A stretch of DNA of 64,000 nucleotides from Tubiluchus corallicola (GCA_030141605.1 JAQGDQ010000391.1:7501-71500); one strand, 5' to 3'; positions 11,220-23,596 are shown, counted from the first letter of the stretch. The notes: generated by a model from the sequence alone, not told the origin. Translations and numbers: made by a program.

Positions 11220-11568
11220 TGATGATCGCAAAAAGGTCAAAGGTTAAGAATACTAGACAACGCATTTGTGTACACTTGACAACGCCTCGCAGCCCATGCT
11301 GTTGTAATAGTAATTGTTTTAACAGTTAGCTAGAACCTTATCTAGTTCATTTTTTCTAGTTCTCGAGCAAGATCCTGCTAGCAAGTTAACGCATAACTGA
11401 GTAAAGTCCGCGTACAACAAGTGAAGTTACTGAACTGATGCAGCAAACGGCTTGCTTTATTCACATGTCACGTGATAGTTGTATAGTCAAGATGCTCTAC
11501 TGTGGTACACTTAACCTTTGGCCTACAGCAGCTGCGCGTGCGCACAACGAAACTGTGAAAAGGCTTAT
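11220..11568 (+). repeat. Dispersed repeat family E, copy 1
   Basis: Closely matches 29889-30204 in the same orientation. Shared blocks include AAAGGTCAAAGGTTAAG, GACAACGCCTCGCAGCCCAT, CACATGTCACGTG and GCGCGTGCGCACAACGAAAC. Terminal repeats were not seen, so the class is unknown. Confidence 0.7.
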
Positions 11569-11937
11569 TTCTGTCAACCAGTTATTAACTTATTTACAGT
11601 TCATGTGGTTGAACTTTAATAATAATTATTTGCTTTTTCAGTAAATCGAAAATTTGATGAACAGGTTAGCGTCCGAAGTTCAATGAAGCCAGTTTACTCG
11701 GTTTACCGTAAGCCAAAAGCTTGCCATGCTTGTTGCGTGCATTGATTGTAGACCCTAAGGCTGGTTGATGAGGTGCTTAATATAATAACACTGACTGTTT
11801 GTCTAGTTATTATGTCTAAATAATCGTAATTATCTGACTGTGGCTGAAGTGTTATCGATGTTAAATGCTGTACGTAGTGTACGTACAACTTTAAGATTGT
11901 GCGGCAACTAACTGGCTTCTTTATATGCAATGTTGTT

Positions 11938-12110
11938 TTTTAATTCAATTCAATTCAATTTCAATTCAGTTTATTTAGCTCACATCAATAGTATATCATA
12001 GTAACATACATTTTGCGTACGTGTTATTTAAGAGTTACATACAATCATGCTGTTTAAGAGTTACTGCTGCAACGGTTGCTGTATGCCTTCGATAATTGGT
12101 AATAATTGTG
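11938..12110 (-). mobile_element. Probable LINE 3' tail
   Basis: Read on the minus strand, this region ends in AATAAA (11970-11975) followed by a short (AATTG)n run. That is the usual 3' end of CR1/L2-like non-LTR retrotransposons, which finish in a microsatellite instead of poly(A). No recognisable reverse-transcriptase remnant is attached. Confidence 0.4.
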
Positions 12111-12164
12111 TAATAAAGTAGGCTGCGTCTTGTATACAAAAACGGTATCAGAAAACTGATTCGC

Positions 12165-12827
12165 TTAAAGGAAGACCGGACGATTGTTGAGACTTTTTTT
12201 TTAAATTTTAATTTACTGTCCAAAATATACATTTTCTTGCCTATAAAAGTTAACAATTGTTCCGTATATTTGAATAATTAGCTTACAAAGTTAATTAACG
12301 GCAACCGAACACAGCTATTGCTTACGTAAGAAACTAACCACAGTTTGTGCAATGGCAGGCATCTTCCCTTGCGCATGAAGCACGTTTGCGTAGATGTTAC
12401 TGCTTAAACGCGTGATGTCACGAAAATGCGCTCTACGTCATATTACTTCGTGAACTAACACTGCAGTTCATGATCAAGAATTTATTTTTACTTCGTCACT
12501 TTAAAAAAAAACTTACATACGAATATCGTTTCCATAAAGGCCCTAGATGCTAGTTACAGTAAAAATACAGAAAAATAAGACAACACATTAAATAGTCATG
12601 ATCATGGTTATCACGGTACCGCCTTCTATTTGTGGACCACGTGAATGTGACAAAAAGGCGCCGTTGCCAATCTTAGTAGATTCACTGAGCCGCGCGTAGC
12701 TTTGAAAGTTTAACGAAATTTGAGTATTCGAGGTAATTATTATTTAATCTAAGCTTCGATTTAAAATAAGTTATTGTAGTTTTCAGTATTTTAGAGCATT
12801 CTTTATTCTGAACTAATGTTTACACAA
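12165..12827 (+). mobile_element. MITE family A, copy 3 (right end lost)
   Basis: Starts TTAAAGGAAGACCGGACGAT and runs colinear with copy 1 read in reverse, through AAGTTAATTAACGGCAACCG, a CATAAAGGCCCTAGATGCTA block and a GATTCACTGAGCCGCGCGTA block. It stops at TTTACACAA, without the CGTCCGGTTTTCC terminus, so the right terminal repeat has been lost. Confidence 0.8.
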
Positions 12828-12905
12828 GTTATTTATACGCACCTTTGAAACCATCCATTTCTGGAATCTTAAGCTTGTAGCTGACTCTTGTCAGTTCTTA
12901 CCCCT

Positions 12906-12910
<5 letters not shown>

Positions 12911-12983
<73 letters not shown>

Positions 12984-13012
12984 TCTCCCTCTCTCCCTCT
13001 CTCTGTCTCTCT
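12911..13012. repeat. (CT)n dinucleotide microsatellite
   Basis: About 50 CT units, pure to about 12978 and then interrupted by CCCT and GT variants. Ser/Leu open frames across it are artefacts. Confidence 0.95.
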
Positions 13013-13015
13013 TTC

Positions 13016-14230
13016 TCATGTATCTCTCGGACTAATGTATTGGCGAGACTGCAAGTTACTGAAACGTGAGACACTAAGAGATGATGGAGACCTCCGTTAA
13101 CGGCGTAACTGCTATGTTATCAAATACGAGCACCTTGAGCCCTCCTGCATAACTGTGGTAATCCTGTAGATTATTTTAATACCCCTGTCTTGATTCAGCA
13201 ATGATTTCTGAAAAGATCTCTGTTTTGCGTTGCTAAGATGTGGAAAATATTGTTCTAAATTTCATTTAAGATGTACAATAACCACAAGAATCGTGCTTTT
13301 GTACTAGACTGAATCAGAATTCACAAGCTAATGCCAAACAACCATTAATTATCTGTAAAAACAAATAAAACGTTAATTTGAGGCCATCGTAATTGTTAAT
13401 ATTGAACAGCAGGGTAGCAGAAATTGAAAAGAGGTAAAGGGGGTTACCAAAATTGTAAACTAATTAATCATATTAATTACATAAAGCGAACCGAGCACTT
13501 TGTAAGAATACCTAAGAATGCAGGGGCTTCAATTGCCGGGATATTTCCTACAACACGTCGCATGGCTTCATCTCAATCCTCGCTATTTAACTGTGCAGTT
13601 TGACAACACAATACAGTTCAACGTTGGATGAATGTTCGTGCCATCCATCTCTGTCAGTGAACGCTGCGTGTAATCAAAGTTGCTGACCGGAAATCGTGCG
13701 TTCAACGCTTTCTAACATTGGGCGTTTCCGGTGCGAGTACTTTTGTGAAATTCAGCTTGGAACGAGGCTGGGTTCAAGATTCGTAGACCACATATACTTA
13801 TAGCTTAAGGCATTTTCGTGCAAAATTGGGTAGGCTCCTAATAGTACATGCAACTGCTTAATAAGCCCTCAATCTGTACACTTATTATTTGAAAGTACAC
13901 AGTAAACCAAGCCAAAAGAAATGATTTCATTAGCACTCTGCCTACGTTAAATTCGGACTACTTTTTCCCTAGCCGAGATAATAATACTACGAATGTTTTT
14001 GCAAATCTTATCTAAGATGAATTCCTATCGTCTTTCGCCAGTATGTAAATAGCCTGTTGGTTATGAAATTGTACAACTCACGTCGTGTTTTCTATATGCT
14101 GTTTTGTTTTTATTTATGATTATGTGTAATTAGTTTAAACATAATTTATTTAGGTTTGGATCAGACAGTTTAAACAACATGATTTAGGATCCTCACCACA
14201 ACAGACTTTATACACTATTTACAAGAACAT
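13016..14230. other. No recognised feature
   Basis: About 1.2 kb of AT-rich sequence in which I find no gene, tandem repeat or transposon end. Confidence 0.45.
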
Positions 14231-14350
14231 TTGTAAGAATAGACTATAACTACACAAGCTGACAAGTTTTACATTAGACATTAGTAGAAAATGACGGTTA
14301 GAAAATATTAATGTACGATTATTTATGACTGATGCATTTTATATCAGAAA

Positions 14351-14728
14351 CTACTGGAGGCGTTTAGTACGTAATATAAAGTCATGTATACATTGGAATA
14401 TTTTACAGTTAGCAACACAGTTAAATTCATCTTTTCCGAATAATAACAACTTCAACAGATCATCATTTCCTAAGGCAGCTATATTAAGGTTTTCGGGCAG
14501 AAGTATTTCATTTAATTTATCAAACATAACGACCCTAGTTAGTTGATACAATGGGCAGTGCAACAAAAAGTGTTCAACAGACTCAAATCGAAATCCGTAG
14601 TTACAATTCGGCAATATTGGATGAACGTTATTATCTGTAATTGCATTAGAGTTGATAATTACATTTATTATAATTGTACTTGGTGCAGAGTAAAGTCCAA
14701 ATCGATAAACTAAAGTTAAAGAAACCAA
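14351..14728 (-). pseudogene. Non-LTR retrotransposon ORF2 C-terminal remnant
   Basis: A 125-codon minus-strand frame. Its middle carries the motif SVEHFLLHCPLYQLTR, the His/Cys-containing segment typical of the region after the reverse transcriptase in LINE-type polyproteins (known family pattern: C..C, E.EHFLLHCP.Y...R). The following Leu-rich part, with LLLFGKD and a terminal KRLQ, also fits such C-termini. The upstream zinc-binding cysteine pair is not intact. No RT domain lies upstream, so this is a 5'-truncated copy, and frame starts before the motif are arbitrary. Confidence 0.7.
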
Positions 14729-14739
14729 GGTTTTATTCT

Positions 14740-15241
14740 GTTGAGAAAAATATCACAACCATATTAGTGGAAGCAACGAAGTACTGAACCGAACAGAACT
14801 AAAAAGGGCCTAATAAAAAACTGGCTTCGCTTATATATAAGTGAATTCCTCAAACAGGGGCGCAGCGTGTCAAACGCTTCACGTGAGTACTCGTTGTTCT
14901 TCACTGTGTATAATAGGTTTAGATGTTGTTACTATGTATTAAAATATGTTCGTTATCTTTTATTATGTATGTATGTTGTGATGGAGTATAATTAGTAACT
15001 ATGTCTATTGTATATGATCGTTGTCGTTCATTGTGTCTCATGCGTTAGATTCTAAATTATATATATGTATGTGAATAGGTTTAATACGTTGTAAATGTTT
15101 TTAGAAATTTTAAACATATCCCTACAAATAGAGGGAATGTATTCTGTACATAGTTTTTAAAAAATAAAGAATTATAATAAAACCATTAATATAGCTTACC
15201 CGAATTCAAACTGTTTAAGTTGTTCCGGAAGAAAATAACAG
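14740..15241. other. No recognised feature
   Basis: AT-rich spacer that may include the decayed 5' part of the neighbouring LINE remnant. Nothing specific recognised. Confidence 0.4.
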
Positions 15242-15245
15242 TTAA

Positions 15246-15859
15246 CCCTTATAGTGTCACGATTTTTTACAAAAGATTTTGGTAACGGGGGGGGGGGTAA
15301 ACAATTACCCCCACCATAATTCGTAAATTACTTTTGATAAACCGTCGTGTTTCATTAGTAAACAGCAACAGCATAATTTGTGGTTAAGCTGACCACCATA
15401 GGATACATTATACCTCTGCTTAAAGACATTTGACTCACTAGTAACACGAAATTTAAATTCCCTTAATTACGTTCCCTTATCTATGCTGGAATAACTGAGA
15501 CAACCGACATTGCTAGCGCGTGTGCAAAAATCATTGTTATTTTGAATTCGATCTGATTGTCTTTGTAGTTGTGAGTAGACTAGTTCTACGTCAGCATACA
15601 GACGTCTGACATTTTGTTTTGTCAGATACATCGCCCGTATAATGTATAGACAAGCAAAGCAAAAAACGACATATTGCTTTTTCACTTTTATTTCGTGGTG
15701 AGGCAATGCGCCTAAAATAAATAACTGAAAGTATTTTGTGCACAAAACATATTTAGAAAAAGTCATAGAAAAGGTTTACTGGGATGCGTATGGTGAAAGG
15801 GTAAAATGCAAAAAAACAGTCTAGGGGTAATTTTTTACCCCCCGGTGACCCTATGATGG
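15246..15859. mobile_element. piggyBac-like non-autonomous element between TTAA sites
   Basis: TTAA at 15242-15245 is followed by CCCTTATAGTGTCACG. At the other side CGGTGACCCTATGATGG is followed by TTAA at 15860-15863. The two ends are imperfect inverses, and each has a G-run plus TACCCCC-type block just inside (near 15289 and 15840). A TTAA target duplication with C-rich starts is the hallmark of the piggyBac superfamily. The 614-bp interior contains only an unrecognised minus-strand frame of 99 codons and no transposase. Confidence 0.65.
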
Positions 15860-16208
15860 TTAATTAAATTAGAAATTTACACTATGAATAACACATTCTT
15901 AAAACCGACCCAAATAATGCCATTCGAGAGAAAACTCAAAAGTAACAAATTACACATTAAAACAAACATGCAACAGACTTGGCTCTTAAAAACTGTTGTT
16001 TAAACGTTTAAATTAATAAAATTTTTAAAAATTTAAGTAAGTTTATGTTTAAATTGATTAAACCAGTCTAGAAAGTGATTATTATTTCATATTCGAAATT
16101 GTGCAGTTTAGTCTCTTTTTAATTTATCTCAGGTTTTTATTTGACGTAGCTTGGATGACTCATTTGCGTTACACGATTTTTGTCACCTTTGAGACTTTAG
16201 TAAGTAAG

Positions 16209-16333
16209 CAGGGCCTATTTCGGGGGGTGGGGGAAAGTGGGGATACTTACCCGGGGCCTCACCCTCCAGGGGGGCCTCGCGCCAAGGTAACATTTTGTTT
16301 GCTTTATGCGAACATACTGCCTCCTCTCTCCCT

Positions 16334-16408
<75 letters not shown>

Positions 16409-16573
16409 CCGCACGTGCGCCGTTTGCCTATAACTCCATATTTTCTCTTCGAAAATGCTTCTCCGGCGTTCTAGCAGTTCAAAAATTTTCTGGGCTGGTT
16501 GGCGTCCACCCCCGGCACTTCGACCCCCCCCCAACACGCCCCACGGGCCTCGCTTAGGGTGAAATAGGCCCTG
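16209..16573. mobile_element. hAT-type non-autonomous element with 8-bp TSD
   Basis: Perfect 13-bp terminal inverted repeats, CAGGGCCTATTTC at 16209-16221 and GAAATAGGCCCTG at 16561-16573. They are flanked on both sides by the same 8 bases, TAAGTAAG (16201-16208 and 16574-16581). The 8-bp duplication and CAGGG start are typical of the hAT superfamily. The element is GC-rich compared with its surroundings, holds a (CT)n array and encodes no transposase. Confidence 0.88.
16329..16406. repeat. (CT)n microsatellite inside hAT element
   Basis: About 35 CT units with a CCCTCCC-rich left edge, lying inside the element at 16209-16573. Ser/Leu and Arg/Glu frames across it are artefacts. Confidence 0.93.
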
Positions 16574-16686
16574 TAAGTAAGAAGTCAAAGCTTCTTTAAG
16601 CCCCAGTAAAACAAACTGCCAAAGTACCCTTCCACATTATAAGCAATCGACAACTAAAGTAAATTCTTTATAACATGACCAATATC

Positions 16687-16881
16687 CGTTTCATAAACAA
16701 CCCACTATATAATACATTTTGCACATTTTCGTTAGGAAAATCTAATCTTTCCACTGCACACCCAGCATTCATCTTCGGGAAATGTACAGCATTTCTTGGC
16801 GATGACTGCTAGTGTGCAGTGCAAATTTTGGATTTTTCTAATAAAAATGTAATCAAATGTAGTGGGTTGTTTATGAGACGA
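16687..16881. mobile_element. Foldback MITE family F, copy 1
   Basis: A sequence of about 195 bases that folds on itself almost end to end. The left arm starts CGTTTCATAAACAACCCACT and the right arm ends AGTGGGTTGTTTATGAGACG. The inner arms CCACTGCACACC and GTGTGCAGTG also pair. A second copy is at 18486-18684. No coding potential. Such structures are common MITEs and can also give hairpin RNAs if transcribed. Confidence 0.8.
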
Positions 16882-16889
16882 AACTCCGT

Positions 16890-17499
16890 CAGTGGCGGTC
16901 CGTAGTTAAAATTAGTGGGGGGTGCTGCTTCAGAAAATTTTTAGCCATTGTTTCAATACTGTGCAAAACGTAACAAACATGTGTAATTTTAATGTTGTAG
17001 TTATATCTGAAGATCAGGTGTTGAACGGTCTCTTTTCTTAAGTGCAACTTTCTTCTGGAGAGACAACTGTGAAAAATTAAGCTGTTGTAGTTCACTTACA
17101 GTCACAGAACTTATTTCTTGGAGATGCAAGGCGTCCGTTATCAAATAATTTACGTTTTAAGCATACACGCTAAGTTTACACTTTATCATATCCAAGAATA
17201 TGACGGTACACTGTAAACACGTGGCAATTGATTCTGCGATAGAGACAGTACTTTTCTACCTAGCAGTAGACGCTAGCGTATATCGTGTTATCTCAGACAT
17301 GTGCGCATGGCCGCATGCGCACAACAGTCAAACACCACATTGGGCTGTGAAGCAAATTGTACTACCCTCACGTGCTCCGGTTCCATACAAGTATAAAGAA
17401 AGAACTAAAGAAAAAAGATTTATATTGAATATTATCGATAATAATGAGTGAAAACAGGGGTGCTGCAGTACCACAATACCTATACACGATCCGCCACTG
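16890..17499. mobile_element. hAT-like non-autonomous element, 7/8 TSD
   Basis: The ends are CAGTGGCGGTCCGTAG on the left and ACACGATCCGCCACTG on the right, inverses over the outer nine bases and partly beyond. The flanking octamers AACTCCGT (16882-16889) and AACTCCAT (17500-17507) match at 7 of 8 positions. The CAGTGGCGG terminus is seen in hAT-type repeats of many animals. The 610-bp interior has no transposase. It includes a 9-bp-arm palindrome, GTGCGCATG..CATGCGCAC, near 17300. It inserted next to the foldback element ending at 16881. Confidence 0.75.
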
Positions 17500-17507
17500 A
17501 ACTCCAT

Positions 17508-18485
17508 AGCTGTTTTTTCTATAGTATGTAAGAACTTAGCAGCGATAGGGCATATTTAATAACGATAGTTGTGGAAGGATCGGAACATTGCGAAGGTTAA
17601 TCACTGTCAAACCTCCATGTCGATTCAGTACAGTACGTACGTGAAACCTACAACACTTTCTGCAAATAGCTACTTTCCACAATGGTAAGCAGAAACCCTA
17701 CCCCTTAGGCAGATTCATCCCACTAATTCTATTCTGAGCTACTTCCAACTAATTGCATTTTGGGACACACTCGTGACGTCAGTGAATCTGCAAACCATGT
17801 CAGGTGGTACAATAATTGTTCTGCTTGGTTGACATTTAAAGCCTTTTACAGAAAAATAAGTGGCATTTATCCTACCTGTGAGTCTTAATTAGACTGTTAT
17901 CCGTTTTTCGAATCAGGAATAACAAGCAAGAACCGACGAGTTAACTTAACTCTCCTTGATTTAGCACAGAATGCCGTGTTCTAGGTAACTTTCTGTTTAC
18001 TTACTTTATAACTATCATAGGTAAATTATAAATGAATAACAACAAATATAAATTATAGAGTCGTGGTCACATTTACATTGCGTTTACATCTTTAGTAAAA
18101 TTCTGCCCACAAAGGTGTGAAGTAACTGTTCGCAAAAGTGCTGTATTTTTATGTGACGTTTCGTGAATTTTTTTCGAATTTTCAGCCTATACAGGCCTGT
18201 GGAGGAACATTTTTGCTCGGGTTAACTGCACTGAAAGAGAATTTCATTCACGCTTCAAAAACCATAAAAATATACCACAATTACGCATTAATTAACAGCC
18301 CTAAGCGTTCGTGTTTCCAGGCGGAAATATGGCGACAAACTGCTGATAGAATTTAGGCCAACCTGGACTAAGTTCTTTGTGGTAAAGCACCAGAGACTCT
18401 TTGCCGTTTTCTCACCATCAATTACAATGTAATTGTGAAAGAGGTAAATAAAAGTTTTTAAACACTTCATAACAAGAGCAGTAAA
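17508..18485. other. No recognised feature
   Basis: AT-rich spacer. Short frames at 18138-18356 and 18288-18470 overlap on opposite strands and show no domain. Confidence 0.4.
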
Positions 18486-18684
18486 CGTTTCATAAACAGC
18501 TCACTGTATCATACATTTTGTTACTTTTTTCCAGGAAAATACAACGCTTCCACTGCACACCTATCAGTCACCTTCAGGAATGTACAGTATTTCCTAAAGA
18601 TGACTGTTAGCCAGCAGTGGAAACGTTGGATTTTCCTAACAAAATATAACAAAATGTATTGTATAGTGGTTTGTTTATGAAACG
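18486..18684. mobile_element. Foldback MITE family F, copy 2
   Basis: The left arm starts CGTTTCATAAACAGCTCACT and the right arm ends GTTTGTTTATGAAACG. The arms pair through most of the 199 bases, including CCACTGCACACC against CAGCAGTGG and the TTCCTAAAGATGACTG middle. It is homologous to 16687-16881. No clear target duplication. Confidence 0.8.
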
Positions 18685-18699
18685 GATATTGTTCTTGTA

Positions 18700-18800
18700 A
18701 TAATCGTTCCTAAAATGATTAATTATGAATAGCAAACTCAGTAAGTAATCTTTAATCATTAATCATCAATCATTACCATTAATGACACCTAATCATCAAT
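18700..18800. repeat. Short ATCATTA-rich stretch
   Basis: A run of TAATCATTAATCATCAATCA-type words around 18745-18800, a degenerate ATC/ATT microsatellite. The sequence from here to 19290 holds nothing else I recognise. Confidence 0.5.
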
Positions 18801-19289
18801 CATCATCGTCATAATCTTGAAGCCGAATCTTCTCTTTACAACCGAATCTCACAAATACATACCTACTAAATTAGCAGGTGTTGTATTTAATTGGCAGCAA
18901 CCTGTGCAAGCAGACCTGAAACTGATAACCATATTACACAATACTGCACAGCATAGTCCCATCCATCAATATTCTAATTCATTCATTCAGACACCTTGTC
19001 CACAACACTAGAGTGCAGTAAATGTAAATGTAATATAGCAATGATTGCCATGTATCAAGTTGTTTTCAGCTGTTACGTTATGACCATATTATGTGATGCT
19101 CAGATACTAAAATAACGGTTCAGATGAAACGATTGTAGCCCATGGCTCTTGAGGAAGAGATGCCTGATAACTACAGCAATATACAATTGTTTTGTTAAGC
19201 ACTGAGTTTATTATACAGATAAAAGTAGTCTAGTTGTGTGCAACGTCGAAATGTATGTTGGCCTACTACTGTACTTAGTATTTAAAAGC

Positions 19290-19858
19290 ATTTCTTTACC
19301 TCGTTTTCGAGTCCGATAAAAAATGTACATTTTAACACAATTAATACTGCAAAAACATTTCTGCTAATCAAATTATAGATTAAAATCTTGATTAACGGCG
19401 GACGAGCTCAACTATTGATGACATCACGAACTAACATAATTTCCAACAGTGTTGCACGTATTTGCGAAAGTGAAAATTGAAGTACAGTGCTACTGTAAGG
19501 TGTTCAGTGTATTGTACTAAAACTAGTCAAGTTTTAAAACAAAAATTCAAATTTCAAATTTACCGCTGTGCTCACGCATGAGCTGTCGAACGTGTGCAGT
19601 TGTCACAAACTAACACATCGGAACTGAGAGGTACAACACTTCTTTTTTGTGCAATACGTTTCTGAAATGACGGTGCTAGTGCCCGTCTAGCTAGCGAATG
19701 ATGTAATGCATGTAACAGCGAAGAACTAGTGGCGCGAACGCTAAATTATGTTTGCGTGGTAATAATTCTTTCACGTAAGTCATTTTTGAAAAAATAGTAT
19801 GTTTCCTATCAATATTTTAAAGAGTAGAATGTTTTGAAAGTTTAAGATTGGCTCCGGT
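19290..19858 (+). mobile_element. MITE family B, copy 3
   Basis: Same orientation and order as 33785-34419: a CGAGTCCGATAAAAA start, TTGATTAACGGCGGACGAGC, ATTGATGACATCACGAACTA, a CGTATTTGCGAAAGTGAAAA block, CATGAGCTGTCGAACGTG, GAACTAGTGGCGCGAACGC, and an end near GATTGGCTCCGG. The TTTAAAGG terminus is eroded on both sides. The CAG array at 19881 starts just after its right end. Confidence 0.72.
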
Positions 19859-19880
19859 GTTGCTTCAAAGATATATGAAA

Positions 19881-20028
<148 letters not shown>

Positions 20029-20367
20029 TTTGAAGTAAAACACATTACAACCTGATAGTGTAGTTTTCTAACATGCTGTACCAAATACCCAATGTCTGAA
20101 TGAGCATCAAACAAACAATGGCGTCCAATTGTGTTGAAAATATTTTCAATTTTAAATTCAAATTTGTAAGAAAAAGTTACGCAGCTAACTCAGAAAGTTG
20201 ATACGAAAAACTATGCAATGGCATCCACAACTACTGGAGATAGTGATTAATAAATGAATGACGTAAATATAATAAGTGGATAAAGAAAAACAAGAAGAAA
20301 AAGAAGATGAACAAAAAAAGAAAAATGCATTAAACAACACTAGAGGAAAAATAAAAATAAAGCAGAA

Positions 20368-20467
<100 letters not shown>

Positions 20468-20472
20468 TTAAA

Positions 20473-20699
<227 letters not shown>

Positions 20700-21170
20700 G
20701 CAAAGATAAGCAAGGATAAGAAAAAAGAGAAAAAAGAAACTAAAAAGGGATCTGCAAACCTTTCTTACCTTTCAATGGAAAAGCACACAGAGGAAGCCAG
20801 TTTTAACTATCTTCGCTTTGAATCACTGAAAACCCAGATACGTGCGCATCACACAAACTAGTCAACCTTCTCCAGACGAAACTCACAGACCAGTTATAAG
20901 ACAAATTTCATTTAAAACTATCGTACAAGGAAATAAAAACACATCATCATAATTAAATGGCACAGCGTGTTTTTGACCGATATAAATATTACACTAAGAT
21001 CATTTAAATTTTAAACTTTCATTTCTAAACTAGAATTCGTCTAGCTTTCCCTTCCTATCCTCAAGAAAGGTAGTATGTGGCATCATTTGCGACGCATGCG
21101 CAATGGAGATTTGGATTGAAGTCACGCTTCTGTGGCGTTTCATACAAGACTGATCAATAATACCCAAGTG
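20700..21170. other. No recognised feature
   Basis: AT-rich spacer. A GACGCATGCGCAATG motif near 21092 resembles an NRF1-type site but is isolated. Confidence 0.4.
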
Positions 21171-21690
21171 TTTAAAGGACAAGAAAAGGGGTACCTGATG
21201 TAGGTTTCAGAAAAATCGCCTTAAAAATTATATTACTTTATAGCAATTTTATGCGTATATCGTACTTGCGTTGAAAGGAATTTTCATTTGTTTGTTTTCA
21301 TTTTAAATCTCCCGCGACACTGTACATACCGCGCCATTACATGACGTCATATATGCACAACGTAAATCACGCGAAGAAAAGAGAATGTTGAATTACGTCT
21401 CAAAAAATTTCCATGCAAAATTATGTCACTCAGCATTTCGCTTACCTGCTTGAAAGACTATTGCAACTAGAAAAGCAAATTATTAATTATTTAAAATGTT
21501 TTCAACCCCCTCCAGAGTGCACCACTCTCTAACCAAGAACGTATTTTAATCTTATTGACAAGATACAGTAATTTAAAATTTTCCTCAGTTAGTGACGTGT
21601 GCGCTACGAATGCTCTGATTATTTTTTCACACTTTACACAATATTATTTTAACTTGCAAGATGTTTCAAATGTTTTAATGATGAAGAACG
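21171..21690 (+). mobile_element. MITE family C, copy 3
   Basis: Starts TTTAAAGGACAAGAAAAGGG. The first part is the inverse of 31925-32206 (GGTACC, a CGCCTTAA block, a GCAATTTTATGCGTATATC block). The later part matches 2960-3320 and, inverted, 30555-30925 and 40300-40662. It includes CCCGCGACACTG, ATGACGTCATATATG and a GTGCACCACTC block. It has no coding capacity. The right boundary is uncertain. Confidence 0.72.
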
Positions 21691-21699
21691 TATGTAGTT

Positions 21700-23596
21700 G
21701 AAGTACTGAGATAATCGAATGTATAAATTTAGGTTGGAATCGGATCCGTATTAAAAAACTCGTTCGAAAGTTCGAATATACTCGAAAGTTCAATGACGCG
21801 AATCAGCTAAATATTCGCGAGAAACGTAGGGAACAAGAATTTTGTTCTTTCTTTGTTAATGTGGAATTATATGGCAAGTAGGCGAGGAGTTGGGGACTAC
21901 TTTTTAGCAGACGGAAAGAAAACCGCCTTTGTGTTGAATTTTTTATAGAGTTTGGTGTATTTTATTCTTTATAAATTTTAATAAAAGCATTTAGAGTTCT
22001 TATTAATCCATGTGTCTGATGCATCCGTTCTCGCCTGCCTGCGTTTGTTATTTGCTGGTTGTCTGTTTTGTTTGAAACAAGCGCTTACCTGGATATCAGA
22101 GGGGGGACGCCCATTCCAGCCTTAAAAAATGTAAAGTTTTTTGTTAAATTCAATCATCAATGACCAGTTTTAAAATTAAAATGGTTTGATCTAATATTTT
22201 GCTGCGAGTTTGCTTGGCTGAAAGAAGACATCATCATAGGGCAGTAGCACTGTTTTGTAGCAGATCTATTAGGACTGCTGTATTTCACTGTATAAATATG
22301 TAGCTTTCATATATGCAGGCTAAGACTTGGTCTACTAATACCATAGATGGCAAGACAACAGACATTGGAGCACGTAGCCACTGGATAGGATAATTTTGTC
22401 CTATTCATTGCCAGCGCAGTCTGTTTAAAGATCAAACCGGCCATCGACGGGGAAATATAACTTACCAATAATTACTGTCCAGCAATGTAAGCCCAGCTCG
22501 TTTACTGCAGTATGCAGCTTGCTAATGGTCTGACTTCGGTATTGACACAGTAAATTTGACTTAGAGGAGTTGCATTGAACGTTGCAGTCAGAATGCTTGG
22601 ACAGAACAGTTAAGTCTACCGAGCTAATAATCAATGATTGGTTTAACCTAAACACCGGTAATAGTCTTTGATGAAGGAGATCACGATTTGATAAGAAAGG
22701 GCAGCACTAAATGATGGACTAAAAAGTAACATTTTATTGTCACAGAACATGAAGGACCAGCTGGCCGAAAAAACAACTGGCCTGATAATATTGTGGCCGG
22801 TCGCAGGATTAAACCGTCTCGGAAACCACGGGCTTCATGTAGTGTATTGAATGTTAAATTTCGTGGGCCAATCAGAGCTCAGTTTTCTAGGCCAATTTTC
22901 TCGAGCGTGTAACCTGTTCTCGTAGATTCGAGGGCAGTGCATTCTGGTCATGTTCGGCTTCGGTTTCATTTTGTTTTTCTCTTCTTGGTTGCTGTTATTA
23001 AGTCTGTAGTGATTCAGTAATTTTTGCTTTAACCCTTTGGTTTGCATTTCGACTCAACGCTTAAGTGTCAGCTATAAACTGTTGCTAAGTGTTTCATTTT
23101 ACTGTTTTTCTTTCTTTTCTTTTATAATATTCTTTAGTTAATACACGTAGTAAATTATGAATCCTTGTTATCATAGACGGCATCACAATATTATCGTCTT
23201 AATTATTATTGTACGAAATTGTGTTTCTAGTTCTACTACAGGTCATACGACGGGTCTTCTCAAAACAATGTTAGTTTCGTTCCCTATCACTCTACTTAGA
23301 TACTTAATTTTGATGTAAATAACTTGATAACATATACAAAAACTTATCAAATTTTACATATGAAACTATGTACGTAGGTGATAATTATCTACAATTACTT
23401 AGCAGACAACTTTACATCATTATCTAATTTAAATTCTTCTTCTCTTTTAACTGTTCACACACACTATTCAAACACATTCAATAAAAAAAGATAGCAATTT
23501 TTAAAAGATTTTTGGAAAACAGAATTGAAGTTAGTAATTCGAAGTCTACGTCAGTGAATTGCCTTCTCAAGTGATCAGTTTGAGGACAGCCCCTTA
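21700..23596. other. No recognised feature
   Basis: About 1.9 kb without a recognisable exon, tandem array or transposon end. Scattered short frames (22425-22655, 22835-23047) show no domain. Confidence 0.45.

Noticed and set aside
21080-21110. NRF1-like GCATGCGCA site
   Set aside because: Imperfect, isolated and not near a recognised gene start.
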